From NCBI RefSeq assembly GCF_018070345.1, contig NZ_JAGPXX010000026.1:25746-89745 (forward strand): a stretch of DNA of 64,000 nucleotides. Direction: 5' to 3'. This document shows, piece by piece, positions 16,382-24,532 of this stretch. Both the position numbers and the translations under genes were made by a program. The DNA comes from Streptomyces sp. F63 (GTDB lineage Bacteria; Actinomycetota; Actinomycetes; Streptomycetales; Streptomycetaceae). Each line of letters opens with the position of its first letter. Positions within the stretch are counted from its first letter, which is position 1. The notes below the pieces were generated by a model that saw only the letters and a list, made by a program, of their open reading frames with translations, was not told where the DNA came from and made no database searches.

Positions 16382-16888
16382 TCAGCCCCGCGGCTCCCCG
16401 GGCCGGGGGGTGTCCTCCGCGGGAAGGTTCCCGGCCGGGACGGCCTCCCGCACCGGGCGTCTCCGGAACACCCAGGTCCGGTACGACCAGAAGCGGAAGA
16501 CCGAGGCGATGCCGACCCCGACGACGTTCTTCGCGATGTTGTCCGCCAGGGTCGAGGTGTAGCCGAGCCCGTAGTGGGAGAGGGCCAGGATGCCGTTCTC
16601 GATCACCAGGCCGATGCCGCTGAAGAACACGAACAGTCCCAGCTCCCGGCTCTGCCCGTCCTTGTCCCGGGCGCGGTACGTCCAGTGCCGGTTGCCCAGG
16701 TAGTTGGTGGCGATGGCGGCGACGGTGGCGATGACCCCGGAGCGGACGACGGCGAGTCCGAAGCCGTGCACGCAGAGGTTGAACACCAGGAAGTTGACGA
16801 GGGTGCCGACGGCTCCGACGGTCCCGAACTTCGCCGCTTCCCGGCTCACGCGCCGCACGCGGCCGCGCAGCGTCGGCCTTCCGGTCAT
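16382..16888 (-). CDS. GtrA-family membrane protein
   Basis: The 168-residue protein has four predicted membrane helices and the GtrA family pattern: FGTVGAVGTLVNFLVFNLCV in helix 1, ATVAAIATNYLGNRHWTY after helix 2, and VFRFWSYRTWVFR near the end. GtrA-like proteins are proposed flippases or accessory proteins for polyprenyl-linked sugars in cell-surface polysaccharide synthesis; no more specific role is visible. The ATG at 16888 gives the family length; a GGAG lies about 11 bp upstream. It is divergent from purK across 255 bp and convergent with the sensor kinase gene. Confidence 0.85.
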   Translation of the reverse strand: MTGRPTLRGRVRRVSREAAKFGTVGAVGTLVNFLVFNLCVHGFGLAVVRSGVIATVAAIATNYLGNRHWTYRARDKDGQSRELGLFVFFSGIGLVIENGILALSHYGLGYTSTLADNIAKNVVGVGIASVFRFWSYRTWVFRRRPVREAVPAGNLPAEDTPRPGEPRG

Positions 16889-17143
16889 GGGAATGGTCTG
16901 ACTCCGTCGTTCGGCGGCCCGGAGGTCCGCGGTGGCCTGTGGGCGGCTGTGGGCGGTCGGTGCCTGGCTCCGGGCGGCCGCGGTGGCCCGCCGGCGGCCG
17001 GGCCACATCATGCTAACCACGCCCTCCCGCGTCCCGCGCGCGGTTCCCGGCCCGCCGGCTCGCCGCGGGTGGGGCCGGGTATGGAGGATCGTCCGAGGGA
17101 CCGGGCGGCGGAGGCGCGGCGGCGGGCGGATACCCTGGTCCCT

Positions 17144-18283
17144 GTGACATTCCCGGTAGTCGGCATGGTCGGCGGCGGACAGCTCGCCCGAATGACCCAC
17201 GAGGCGGGCATCCCCCTCGGCATCAGGTTCAAGCTGTTCAGCGACACCCCGCAGGACTCCGCGGCCCAGGTCGTGAACGACGTGGTCGTGGGGGATTACC
17301 GCGACCTCGGTACCCTTCGTGCGTTCGCACAGGGCTGCGACGTGATCACCTTTGATCACGAACACGTCCCGACCGAACATCTGCGCGCGCTGGAGGCGGA
17401 CGGCATCCCCGTGCGCCCCGGACCCGGTGCCCTGGTCCACGCCCAGGACAAGGGCGTGATGCGGGCCGGGCTGGACCGGATCGGGATCCCCTGCCCGCGC
17501 CACCGGATCGTGACCGACCCCGCCGACGTCACCCGCTTCGCCGCCGAGGGCGACGGCTTCCCGGTCGTCCTCAAGACCGTCCGCGGCGGCTACGACGGCA
17601 AGGGCGTCTGGGTGGTGCGGGACGAGGCCGCGGCCGCCGATCCGTTCAAGGCGGGCGTCCCGGTGCTGGCCGAGGAGATGGTCGACTTCGCCCGGGAGCT
17701 GGCCGCGAACGTCGTCCGCTCCCCGCACGGCCAGGCCGTCGCCTATCCCGTCGTGGAGTCGCGGCAGGTGAACGGGGTCTGCGACACCGTGATCGCGCCG
17801 GCGCCCGGTCTCTCCGCGGAACGGTCCGCGGAGGCCCAGCGGATGGCGCTGGCCATCGCCGCGGAGCTGGACGTCACCGGCCACCTCGCCGTGGAGCTGT
17901 TCGAGACCCGGGACGGCCGGCTGCTGGTCAACGAACTGGCCATGCGCCCCCACAACTCCGGCCACTGGACCCAGGACGGCGCCGTCACCTCGCAGTTCGC
18001 CAACCACCTCCGCGCCGTGCTCGACCTGCCGCTCGGGGACCCGCGCCCCCGCGCGCCCTGGACCGTCATGGTCAACGTCCTCGGCGGCGACTACCCCGAC
18101 ATGTACGCCGCGTATCTGCACTGCATGGCCCGGGACCCGCAACTCAAGATCCACATGTACGGCAAGGACGTGAAGCCCGGCCGCAAGGTCGGCCACGTCA
18201 CCACGTACGGCGACGACCTGGCCGAGGTGCTCGAACGCGCCCGGCACGCCGCCGGCTACCTCCGAGGGACGATCACCGAATGA
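17144..18283 (+). CDS. purK: N5-carboxyaminoimidazole ribonucleotide synthase
   Basis: PurK carboxylates AIR with bicarbonate and ATP to N5-CAIR in purine biosynthesis. The 379-residue ATP-grasp protein begins at GTG 17144 with VTFPVVGMVGGGQLARMTHE, the family N-terminus. Other signatures are TFDHEHVP, the ATP-binding VVLKTVRGGYDGKGVWVV, VAYPVVESRQVNGVCDTVIAP, ELFETRDGRLLVNELAMRPH (metal-binding Glu/Asn) and the substrate-contact NSGHWT. It overlaps purE by 4 bp, so the two are translationally coupled; N5-CAIR is unstable and the next enzyme uses it directly. Confidence 0.97.
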   Translation: MTFPVVGMVGGGQLARMTHEAGIPLGIRFKLFSDTPQDSAAQVVNDVVVGDYRDLGTLRAFAQGCDVITFDHEHVPTEHLRALEADGIPVRPGPGALVHAQDKGVMRAGLDRIGIPCPRHRIVTDPADVTRFAAEGDGFPVVLKTVRGGYDGKGVWVVRDEAAAADPFKAGVPVLAEEMVDFARELAANVVRSPHGQAVAYPVVESRQVNGVCDTVIAPAPGLSAERSAEAQRMALAIAAELDVTGHLAVELFETRDGRLLVNELAMRPHNSGHWTQDGAVTSQFANHLRAVLDLPLGDPRPRAPWTVMVNVLGGDYPDMYAAYLHCMARDPQLKIHMYGKDVKPGRKVGHVTTYGDDLAEVLERARHAAGYLRGTITE

Positions 18284-18810
18284 GCGCCACCGCCCCAGCC
18301 GTCGGCATCGTCATGGGCTCCGACTCCGACTGGCCGGTGATGGAGGCCGCCGCCGAGGCCCTCGCCGAGTTCGGGATCGCCCACGAGGCCGACGTCGTCT
18401 CCGCGCACCGCATGCCGCACGAGATGATCGCCTACGGCGAGCGGGCCGCGGACCGGGGCCTCAAGGTGATCATCGCGGGCGCGGGCGGAGCCGCCCACCT
18501 CCCGGGCATGCTGGCCTCCGTCACCCCGCTCCCGGTCATCGGCGTCCCCGTCCCGCTGAAGCACCTCGACGGCATGGACAGCCTGCTCTCCATCGTGCAG
18601 ATGCCGGCCGGGGTCCCCGTCGCGACCGTCTCCGTGGCCGGCGCGCGCAACGCGGGCCTGCTGGCCGTACGGATGCTCGCCGCCAACGACCCGGACCTGA
18701 TGGAGCGGATGCGCGCGTTCCAGGAGAAGCTCAAGGAGCAGGCCACCGAGAAGGGCAAGCGGCTGCGGGCCAGGACCGGGGGAGCGGCGGGATTCGGCTT
18801 CGGGGGCTGA
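18280..18810 (+). CDS. purE: N5-CAIR mutase
   Basis: PurE (class I) moves the carboxyl group of N5-CAIR to give CAIR. The 176-residue protein shows IVMGSDSDWPVM (phosphate loop), SAHRMPHEM with the catalytic His, IAGAGGAAHLPGMLAS and the LKHLDGMDSLLSIVQMPAGVPVATV strand region. The ATG overlaps the purK stop by 4 bp. The C-terminal 15 residues are a variable basic/Gly-rich tail. It is 35 bp upstream of the dipeptidase gene on the same strand, which could be read through. Confidence 0.97.
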   Translation: MSATAPAVGIVMGSDSDWPVMEAAAEALAEFGIAHEADVVSAHRMPHEMIAYGERAADRGLKVIIAGAGGAAHLPGMLASVTPLPVIGVPVPLKHLDGMDSLLSIVQMPAGVPVATVSVAGARNAGLLAVRMLAANDPDLMERMRAFQEKLKEQATEKGKRLRARTGGAAGFGFGG

Positions 18811-18845
18811 TTCGTCCCCCGCCGCGCGCGGGCAGGGATGAGGTC

Positions 18846-20081
18846 ATGACCGATCATGACCGGGCACCTGACGCCCACCTCGCCGAGGCCCGCGCGCTCC
18901 TCGCGGAGCACCCCGTCGCCGACGGCCACAATGACCTCCCCTGGGCCCTGCGCGAACAGGTCTTCTACGATCTGGACCGCCGCGACCTCGCCGCCGACCA
19001 GAGCGCGCATCTGCACACCGACCTCGCCCGGCTGCGGGCGGGGGGCGTCGGCGCGCAGTTCTGGTCGGTCTACGTCCGCTCCGACTACGACGGCGACCGC
19101 GCGGTCAGCGCCACCCTCGAACAGATCGACGTGGTCGGCCGGCTCATCGACCGCTACCCCGGCGACCTCCGGCGCGCCCTGACCGCCGACGACATGGAGG
19201 CCGCCCGCGCCGAGGGCCGGATCGCCTCCCTCATGGGCGCCGAGGGCGGCCACAGCATCAACTGCTCGCTGGGAACCCTCCGCTCCCTCCACCGGCTGGG
19301 CGTGCGCTACATGACGCTCACCCACAACGACAACATCGCCTGGGCCGACTCGGCCACCGACGAGAAGCGGATCGGCGGACTGAGCCGCTTCGGGGAGGAG
19401 GTCGTCCGGGAGATGAACCGCTGCGGGATGCTCGTGGACCTCTCCCACGTCTCCGCCGGCACGATGCGCGACGCGCTGCGCGTCACCGAGGCGCCCGTCC
19501 TCTTCTCGCACTCCTCCGCGCGCGCCGTCTGCGACCACCCGCGCAACATCCCCGACGACGTGCTGGAAGCGCTGCCGGCCAACGGCGGCACCGCGATGGT
19601 CACCTTCGTGCCGAAGTTCGTCCTGCCCGAGGCCATCGAGTGGACGCAGGCCGCCGACCTGAACATGAAGGCCCACGGCCTGCACCCGCTCGACACCACC
19701 GAGGCCGCTCTGCGGGTGCAGCGGATGTACGAGGAGCGGCACCCGCGGCCGGTCGCCACCGCCGCGGACGTCGCCGATCACCTCGACCACATGCGCGAGG
19801 CGGCCGGCGTCGACCACCTCGGCATCGGCGGCGACTACGACGGCACCGCCTTCACCCCGGCCGGCCTGGAGGACGTCGCCGGCTACCCGAACCTGATCGC
19901 GGAACTCCTCCGCCGCGGCTGGTCCCGGACCGACCTGGCCAAGCTGACCTGGCGGAACGCCGTCCGCACGCTGCGCGCCGCCGAGGACGCCGCCCGCGAC
20001 CTCCGCTCCCGGCGCGGCCCGTCCAACGCCACCATCGGCGAACTGGACGGGCCCGACGGGCCGGAGGGGCCGGCCGGCTGA
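18846..20081 (+). CDS. Membrane dipeptidase (M19, renal dipeptidase family)
   Basis: The 411-residue zinc enzyme cleaves dipeptides and possibly related amides. Metal and active-site motifs are DGHNDLPWAL (HxD), the bridging Glu in SLMGAEGGHS, MTLTHNDNIAWADSAT, LVDLSHVSAGTM, VLFSHSSARAVCDHPRN and the Asp in LGIGGDYDG. No signal peptide or lipobox is seen, so this member is probably cytoplasmic. It follows purE by 35 bp and is convergent with the VOC gene. Physiological substrates are unknown; in actinobacteria the family is often annotated only by homology. The C-terminal 25 residues are low-complexity Gly/Pro. Confidence 0.92.
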   Translation: MTDHDRAPDAHLAEARALLAEHPVADGHNDLPWALREQVFYDLDRRDLAADQSAHLHTDLARLRAGGVGAQFWSVYVRSDYDGDRAVSATLEQIDVVGRLIDRYPGDLRRALTADDMEAARAEGRIASLMGAEGGHSINCSLGTLRSLHRLGVRYMTLTHNDNIAWADSATDEKRIGGLSRFGEEVVREMNRCGMLVDLSHVSAGTMRDALRVTEAPVLFSHSSARAVCDHPRNIPDDVLEALPANGGTAMVTFVPKFVLPEAIEWTQAADLNMKAHGLHPLDTTEAALRVQRMYEERHPRPVATAADVADHLDHMREAAGVDHLGIGGDYDGTAFTPAGLEDVAGYPNLIAELLRRGWSRTDLAKLTWRNAVRTLRAAEDAARDLRSRRGPSNATIGELDGPDGPEGPAG

Positions 20082-20094
20082 AACGCATGCCGGG

Positions 20095-20121
20095 CACCGG
20101 CCCGGCCGTGGCCGGCCGGTG
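20095..20121. terminator. Bidirectional hairpin between convergent genes
   Basis: CACCGGCCCGGCC (20095-20107) pairs with GGCCGGCCGGTG (20110-20121) with one bulged base and a 2-nt loop. It fills the 40-bp gap between the dipeptidase and VOC stop codons and could terminate both. Confidence 0.6.
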
Positions 20122-20508
20122 TCAGGTGGCGAACGAGCCCTGGACGAGGCAGAAGGGGTGGCCCGCCGGATCGGCGTACACCCGGAAACCGCGCTTGCCG
20201 CCCTCGTCGTCGGTGTCCAGGGCCTTGGCGCCCAGGGCCAGCGTCTGCCGTTCGGCCTCCTCCACGGCGTCGACGTACAGATCGAGATGGATCTGCTGGG
20301 AGCGCTCGGCCGAGGGCCACTGCGGCGGCTGAAAGCCCTCGGCCCGCTGGAACGCCAGCCGCCAGCCGTCCTCGGTGGTGAGCTCCACCCAGCGGTCGTT
20401 GCTCTCCTCGACCTTCGGCTCGCCGCCCAGCAGCCCGGCGTAGAAGCGGGCGAGCGCGAGGGGGTCGGGGCAGTCGAGGACCACCCAGCCCTTGCGTGCG
20501 ATGGGCAT
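20122..20508 (-). CDS. VOC-family (glyoxalase/bleomycin-resistance fold) protein
   Basis: The 128-residue protein has the paired beta-alpha-beta-beta-beta modules of the vicinal oxygen chelate superfamily. It shows VVLDCPDPLALARFYAGLLG, WRLAFQRAEGFQPPQWP, IHLDLYVDAVEEAE and the closing RVYADPAGHPFCLVQGSF, where the Asp-Pro-x-Gly-His-Pro-Phe motif is typical of the subgroup often named glyoxalase-like (DUF-type Glyoxalase_6). Enzymatic activity is not predictable because several metal ligands of true glyoxalases are not evident. It stands alone, divergent from nothing recognisable; the 179 bp up to the Fe-S protein gene hold no gene. Confidence 0.85.
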   Translation of the reverse strand: MPIARKGWVVLDCPDPLALARFYAGLLGGEPKVEESNDRWVELTTEDGWRLAFQRAEGFQPPQWPSAERSQQIHLDLYVDAVEEAERQTLALGAKALDTDDEGGKRGFRVYADPAGHPFCLVQGSFAT

Positions 20509-20687
20509 GCTTCCTCCCGGTATCCGATCGGTACCTCACGGCTGACCGTGAAGCGGCCGGGTGAAACCTGCCCGGCGGGAGCCCGGGAAACGCCGGGACG
20601 GTGCGGGTTTCGTCGCGGTGTTCCGCACCGGTGCCCGCGGCAGGACGAGGGCGTCCGGCCGGCCCACCGGGAACGGGCGCCGGGCGG

Positions 20688-22070
20688 TCACCCGTTCCGT
20701 GGCCCGGGAGAACCCCCCGGGGACTGGCCGGGCTTCGCCGCCAGGGTCAGGAACTCCGCGAGGTGGATCGCCCGGGCCCGGGAGCGCCGGCGCCGCAGCC
20801 CCTGCTGGACCTGGCGCAGGCAACCCGGGTTGACGGTGACGACGTAGTCGACGCCGAGCTGCTCGATGGCGTCCAGCTTCGGGTCCAGGACGGCCCTGCT
20901 GTCGTCGGGCCGGAGCATGGCGTAGGTGCCCGCCGCTCCGCAGCACTGGCCCGCGCCCGGCAGCTCCACGTAGTCGGCGACGGCCGCGATCAGCTCGCGG
21001 GGCGGCCGGGTGACGCCCAGTCCGTTGCGCAGATGGCAGGAGTCCTGGAGCACGGCGCGGGCCCGGCGGCCGCCGGCCGTGACCTCACCGGCCGGGGCGT
21101 ACTCCGCCTCGCCGAGGTACTCGCTCAGCTCCCGCACCCGGTCCCGGCCGAGATGGTGGGCGAGATGCGCGGCGCAGCCTCCGGCCGTGGTCAGGATCGT
21201 GCCGGGCAGCTTCTCGCCGAGGGCGCGGGCCATCGCGGCGCCGGCGGCGGAGTCGCCGTTGTGGGCGTGGAGGGCACCGCAGCAGCCCTGCCCGGAGGGG
21301 ACGGAGAGCTCGGGGCACAGCTTCCGGGCGGCGCGGGACACCTTGGGGTAGAGGCCCCGTTCGACGCAGCCGAGCATCAGTGAGACGGGCGGATTTGGTG
21401 CCGGCTGCCGCCTGTCCGGGGCAGCGGCCTGCCCGGCCGGTTCGGCGGGCCCGGCTGCCGCCGCCCCTTCCGCGGGGGACCGCTCCGGCTGCCCGTGGAC
21501 TCCGCCCCGGCCACCGCCGCGGGCGTGGCGGCGTACCAGTCCCTGGAGCCGCAGCAGCGCGGGCCGTGAGACGAGGAGCATCAGGATCCGCGCGATCCAC
21601 GGCCGGTCGCGGCCGCTCCACTGGTGGTCGCGCCACTGCTCCAGCAGTGAGCCGTACTCCACCCCGGCGGGGCAGACGGTCTCACAGGCGCGGCAGCCCA
21701 GGCAGAACGACGACTCCTCGGCCAGGGTCGGGTCGCCGGGAGGGAGCTGTCCGGTCTCCAGGGCCCGCATCAGGGTGATCCGGCCGCGCGGGGACGAGGT
21801 CTCCTCGCCGGTGAGGGCGTAGGTGGGGCAGGCGGGCAGGCAGAAGCCGCAGGAGATGCAGCGGTCGAGCAGGCTCTGGTCGAAGAGGCCGAGGTTTCCG
21901 CCCGGTCCGGAGGCGGGGGAGGGGGCGGGGGCGGAGACGGCGGGGCGGCGGCCGGATGCGGGATCCGCGTGGCGGCCGTGGCCGGGGCCCGCTGCCGCGT
22001 CGCCGTTCCCGGGACGCCCCGGCCGGTCGCCGTGTCCGGCGTTCTCACGGTCGTTCGTACGGTCGTTCAT
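20688..22070 (-). CDS. Fe-S oxidoreductase subunit (GlcF/LldF-like)
   Basis: The 460-residue protein carries two ferredoxin-type 4Fe-4S motifs, CISCGFCLPACP and CLGCRACETVCP (residues about 70-140), and two CCG domains in the C-terminal half (GQGCCGALHAHNGD and GAGQCCGAAGTYAM). This is the architecture of the GlcF subunit of glycolate oxidase and of D-lactate dehydrogenase partners. It would pass electrons from the flavoprotein to the quinone pool. Two low-complexity segments, an N-terminal Gly/Asp/Pro-rich one of about 60 residues and an Ala/Gly/Pro insert around residue 200, enlarge it. The start overlaps the flavoprotein stop by 4 bp, so the two are coupled. Confidence 0.93.
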   Translation of the reverse strand: MNDRTNDRENAGHGDRPGRPGNGDAAAGPGHGRHADPASGRRPAVSAPAPSPASGPGGNLGLFDQSLLDRCISCGFCLPACPTYALTGEETSSPRGRITLMRALETGQLPPGDPTLAEESSFCLGCRACETVCPAGVEYGSLLEQWRDHQWSGRDRPWIARILMLLVSRPALLRLQGLVRRHARGGGRGGVHGQPERSPAEGAAAAGPAEPAGQAAAPDRRQPAPNPPVSLMLGCVERGLYPKVSRAARKLCPELSVPSGQGCCGALHAHNGDSAAGAAMARALGEKLPGTILTTAGGCAAHLAHHLGRDRVRELSEYLGEAEYAPAGEVTAGGRRARAVLQDSCHLRNGLGVTRPPRELIAAVADYVELPGAGQCCGAAGTYAMLRPDDSRAVLDPKLDAIEQLGVDYVVTVNPGCLRQVQQGLRRRRSRARAIHLAEFLTLAAKPGQSPGGSPGPRNG

Positions 22071-23449
22071 GAGCCGAGCTTTCCGGGGTTGAGGATGCCG
22101 GCCGGGTCGAAGGCCGTCTTGACGCGCCGCAGCAGGGCCATCTGGTCCGCGCCGATCTTGTCCGCCAGATACGGCAGCTTGGCCGCGCCCACGCCGTGTT
22201 CGCCGGTGATGGTGCCGTCCATGGCGAGGGCGGCGGCGAAGATCTCCGCGAAGGCGCGGTGCGCGCGGTCGGCGCCCTCGGTGTCCTCGGGGTCCAGTAC
22301 GCAGGTGGGGTGGAGGTTGCCGTCCCCGGCGTGGCCGAAGGTGGCGATCAGCAGGTCGTGCTTCGCGGCGATCCCGTCGATGCGGTCGACCATCTCGGCC
22401 TGCCGGTGCCGCGGCACGGTGGCGTCCTCCAGGATCGTGAGCGAGCCGAGGCGGGAGAGCGCGGGGAGCGAGCAGCGGCGGGCCGCGAGCAGGGCGTCGG
22501 CGCGGGCCACGTCCTCCGCGAGGGTGGTCTCCAGTGCTCCGGCGCCCGCGCAGACGTCCTGGATGCGGGCCAGGTTCCCGGCCACGGCGCCGGGCGCGCC
22601 GTCGTCGCCGAAGAGCAGCAGCGCGCCCGCGTCCCGCCGCAGCCCGAGGCCGGCGAACTCCTCGACCGCCGCGATGCACTTGCGGTCGAGGAACTCCAGC
22701 GTGGCCGGGACGATTCCGGCGGAGATGACGTCCGCGACGGCCCGGGAGGCGTCGGCGAGGGAGTCGAAGTAGGCGACGCCGGTGCCGCTCTCCCCGGGGG
22801 CGGGCAGCAGGGCCACGGTGACCTCGGTGATCACCGCGAGGGTGCCCTCGGAGCCGGTGAGGAGGCGCGTCAGGTCGTAGCCGGCGACGTCCTTCCACAG
22901 CCGCCCGCCGGTCCGGATGATCTCGCCGGTGGGCAGGACCGCCTCCAGACCGAGGACGTAGTTGCGGGTGACCCCGTACTTCAGGCCGCGCAGCCCGCCG
23001 GCGCAGGTGGCCACATTGCCGCCGACCGTGGAGACGGTGCGGCTACCGGGGTCCGGGGCGTAGAGCAGCCCGCGGGCCGCCGCCGCGTCGGCCAGGGCGG
23101 CGGTGCTGACGCCCGGCTGCACCCGGGCCAGCAGCTCCTCGGGGCTGACCTCCAGGATCGTGTCGAGCCGGGTGAGGACGAGCACGATGCCGCCGGACAG
23201 CGGCACGGTGGCGGCGCACAGATTGGAGCCGGCGCCGCGCGGCACGACGGGGACGCGCCGCTCGGTGGCGTACCGCAGGACGGCCGCGACCTCCTCGGTG
23301 CTGCCCGGCAGCACCACGGCCTGCGGCAGGGCGTGGAAGAGGGGGGTGGCGTCGCGGCCGTAGGCGGTCAGCGCGCCGGCGTCCGTGCGGACGTGGCCGG
23401 GGCCGACGATGGCCGCGAGATCACGGGCGAGATCGGTGTCCGTGGTCAT
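22067..23449 (-). CDS. FAD-linked 2-hydroxyacid dehydrogenase (GlcD / D-lactate dehydrogenase type)
   Basis: The 460-residue flavoprotein has an N-terminal FAD-binding PCMH domain (VPVVPRGAGSNLCAATVPLS, PDPGSRTVSTVGGNVATCAG, KYGVTRNYVLGLEAVLPTG, and GSEGTLAVITEVT) and a C-terminal FAD-oxidase domain with FGHAGDGNLHP (His/Asp metal or substrate site), ITGEHGVGAAKLPYL and FDPAGILNPGKL. It oxidises glycolate or D-lactate to the 2-oxoacid with the Fe-S partner. The exact substrate is not decided by sequence. It is the first gene of the unit, divergent from a GntR-type regulator across 304 bp that contain a likely operator. Confidence 0.94.
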   Translation of the reverse strand: MTTDTDLARDLAAIVGPGHVRTDAGALTAYGRDATPLFHALPQAVVLPGSTEEVAAVLRYATERRVPVVPRGAGSNLCAATVPLSGGIVLVLTRLDTILEVSPEELLARVQPGVSTAALADAAAARGLLYAPDPGSRTVSTVGGNVATCAGGLRGLKYGVTRNYVLGLEAVLPTGEIIRTGGRLWKDVAGYDLTRLLTGSEGTLAVITEVTVALLPAPGESGTGVAYFDSLADASRAVADVISAGIVPATLEFLDRKCIAAVEEFAGLGLRRDAGALLLFGDDGAPGAVAGNLARIQDVCAGAGALETTLAEDVARADALLAARRCSLPALSRLGSLTILEDATVPRHRQAEMVDRIDGIAAKHDLLIATFGHAGDGNLHPTCVLDPEDTEGADRAHRAFAEIFAAALAMDGTITGEHGVGAAKLPYLADKIGADQMALLRRVKTAFDPAGILNPGKLGS

Positions 23450-23657
23450 CGGCGCACCACCCTCCGGTCCGGTACGGGCGCCGGCCGCGGGGCGCACGGG
23501 GTGCGGACGGCGAGGGGCGGGGCCCCCGGAGGGCCGCCGTGCCCGGGACGTCCGCGGCGGGGTGGGAAGACCTGGTGGCAGGCAGCCATGACGCGCCCTC
23601 ACCTCTCTGTATACCGGCCGGGGGCGCACGCCACTCCAGCCCAGGGGAACCCCGAGA

Positions 23658-23685
23658 TTGTCAGACAACCAGACATGTCTGTCAA
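23658..23685. promoter_or_regulatory. Operator-like palindromes for the divergent GntR regulator
   Basis: TTGTCAGACAA (23658-23668) is a perfect 11-bp palindrome that fits TNGTNNNACNA, the box known for FadR-subfamily GntR repressors such as LldR. AGACATGTCT (23671-23680) is a second palindrome, and TTGTCAGAC / GTCTGTCAA (23658-23666, 23677-23685) form a larger imperfect inverted repeat. It lies 68 bp before the regulator start and 208 bp before the oxidase start. I see nothing else in the 304-bp gap. Confidence 0.6.
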
Positions 23686-23753
23686 CGGATCGCGTCCGGC
23701 GAGGGCCGGGGACGCCCGTGTGAGAATGAGGCCCCTGCCTGACGGAGGTGTGC

Positions 23754-24422
23754 ATGGCTCCGGACGCCGCCCTTCGGCTGTCCACCGTCTCGGTCGTCGA
23801 GGCGCTCGCCGCGTCCCTGCGGGACCGGGTGCTCGACGGGCGGATCACGCCCGGCACCGCCCTCGCCGAGACCGAGATCGCGGCGGAGTACGCCGTCTCC
23901 CGGCCCACGGCCCGCAGCGCCGTGACCGCCCTGGTGCACGAGGGGCTGCTGCACCGCGAGGCCAACAAGGCGGCCTGCGTACCGCAGTTGACCCGGTCGG
24001 ACATCGAGGACCTCTTCCTGGTCCGCACCCCCCTGGAGACGGCGGTCGTCCGCCTCCTGGTCGAGCGCGGCAGCGTGCCGTCGGCCGCCGCCGAGCGCGC
24101 CATCACGGACCTCGCCCGGCTCCCGGACGAGGCTCCGCACAGCGCCTTCGTCGAGAGCGACCTGCGGTTCCACCAGTCCCTGGTGGAAGCGGTCGGCAGC
24201 CCCCGGCTCAGCCGGCTCTACCGGGGCATCCAGGGCGAGGTCCATCTGTCGATGGTGCAGACGCGGCACACCCTGGGGCGCGAGCGCATCATCGCGGAGC
24301 ACACCGCGGTCCTGGACGCCCTGCGCGCCGGGAACGCCGAGCAGGCCGTCCGCACCATGCGCACGCACCTGGAGGGCGCCTGCCACTCGCTGCGCGCGGT
24401 GGCCGGCGGCGGCAGCGGCTGA
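23754..24422 (+). CDS. GntR-family regulator (FadR subfamily)
   Basis: The 222-residue protein has an N-terminal winged helix (residues about 12-75: LAASLRDRVLDGRITPG, ETEIAAEYAVSRPTARSAV, LVHEGLLHRE) and an all-helical FCD ligand domain (IEDLFLVRTPLETAVVRLLV, with Asp and His residues including DLRFHQSLVEAVGSPRL and EHTAVLDALRAGNAEQAV). FCD domains bind carboxylic acids through a metal held by Asp/His. ATG 23754 has GGAGG at 5 bp. Position, family and the adjacent palindromes suggest that it represses the divergent 2-hydroxyacid dehydrogenase operon and itself and is released by lactate or glycolate. The ligand is inference. Confidence 0.9.
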   Translation: MAPDAALRLSTVSVVEALAASLRDRVLDGRITPGTALAETEIAAEYAVSRPTARSAVTALVHEGLLHREANKAACVPQLTRSDIEDLFLVRTPLETAVVRLLVERGSVPSAAAERAITDLARLPDEAPHSAFVESDLRFHQSLVEAVGSPRLSRLYRGIQGEVHLSMVQTRHTLGRERIIAEHTAVLDALRAGNAEQAVRTMRTHLEGACHSLRAVAGGGSG

Positions 24423-24532
24423 CGGCACCGGCTGACGGCACCGCCACCGGACGGGCGGACCGCACCCCGGTCGCGGAGAACGCGGCCCGCGTGCGGCCGC
24501 GCACCGGCCCCCGGCGGACGGACCGGGCAGCC

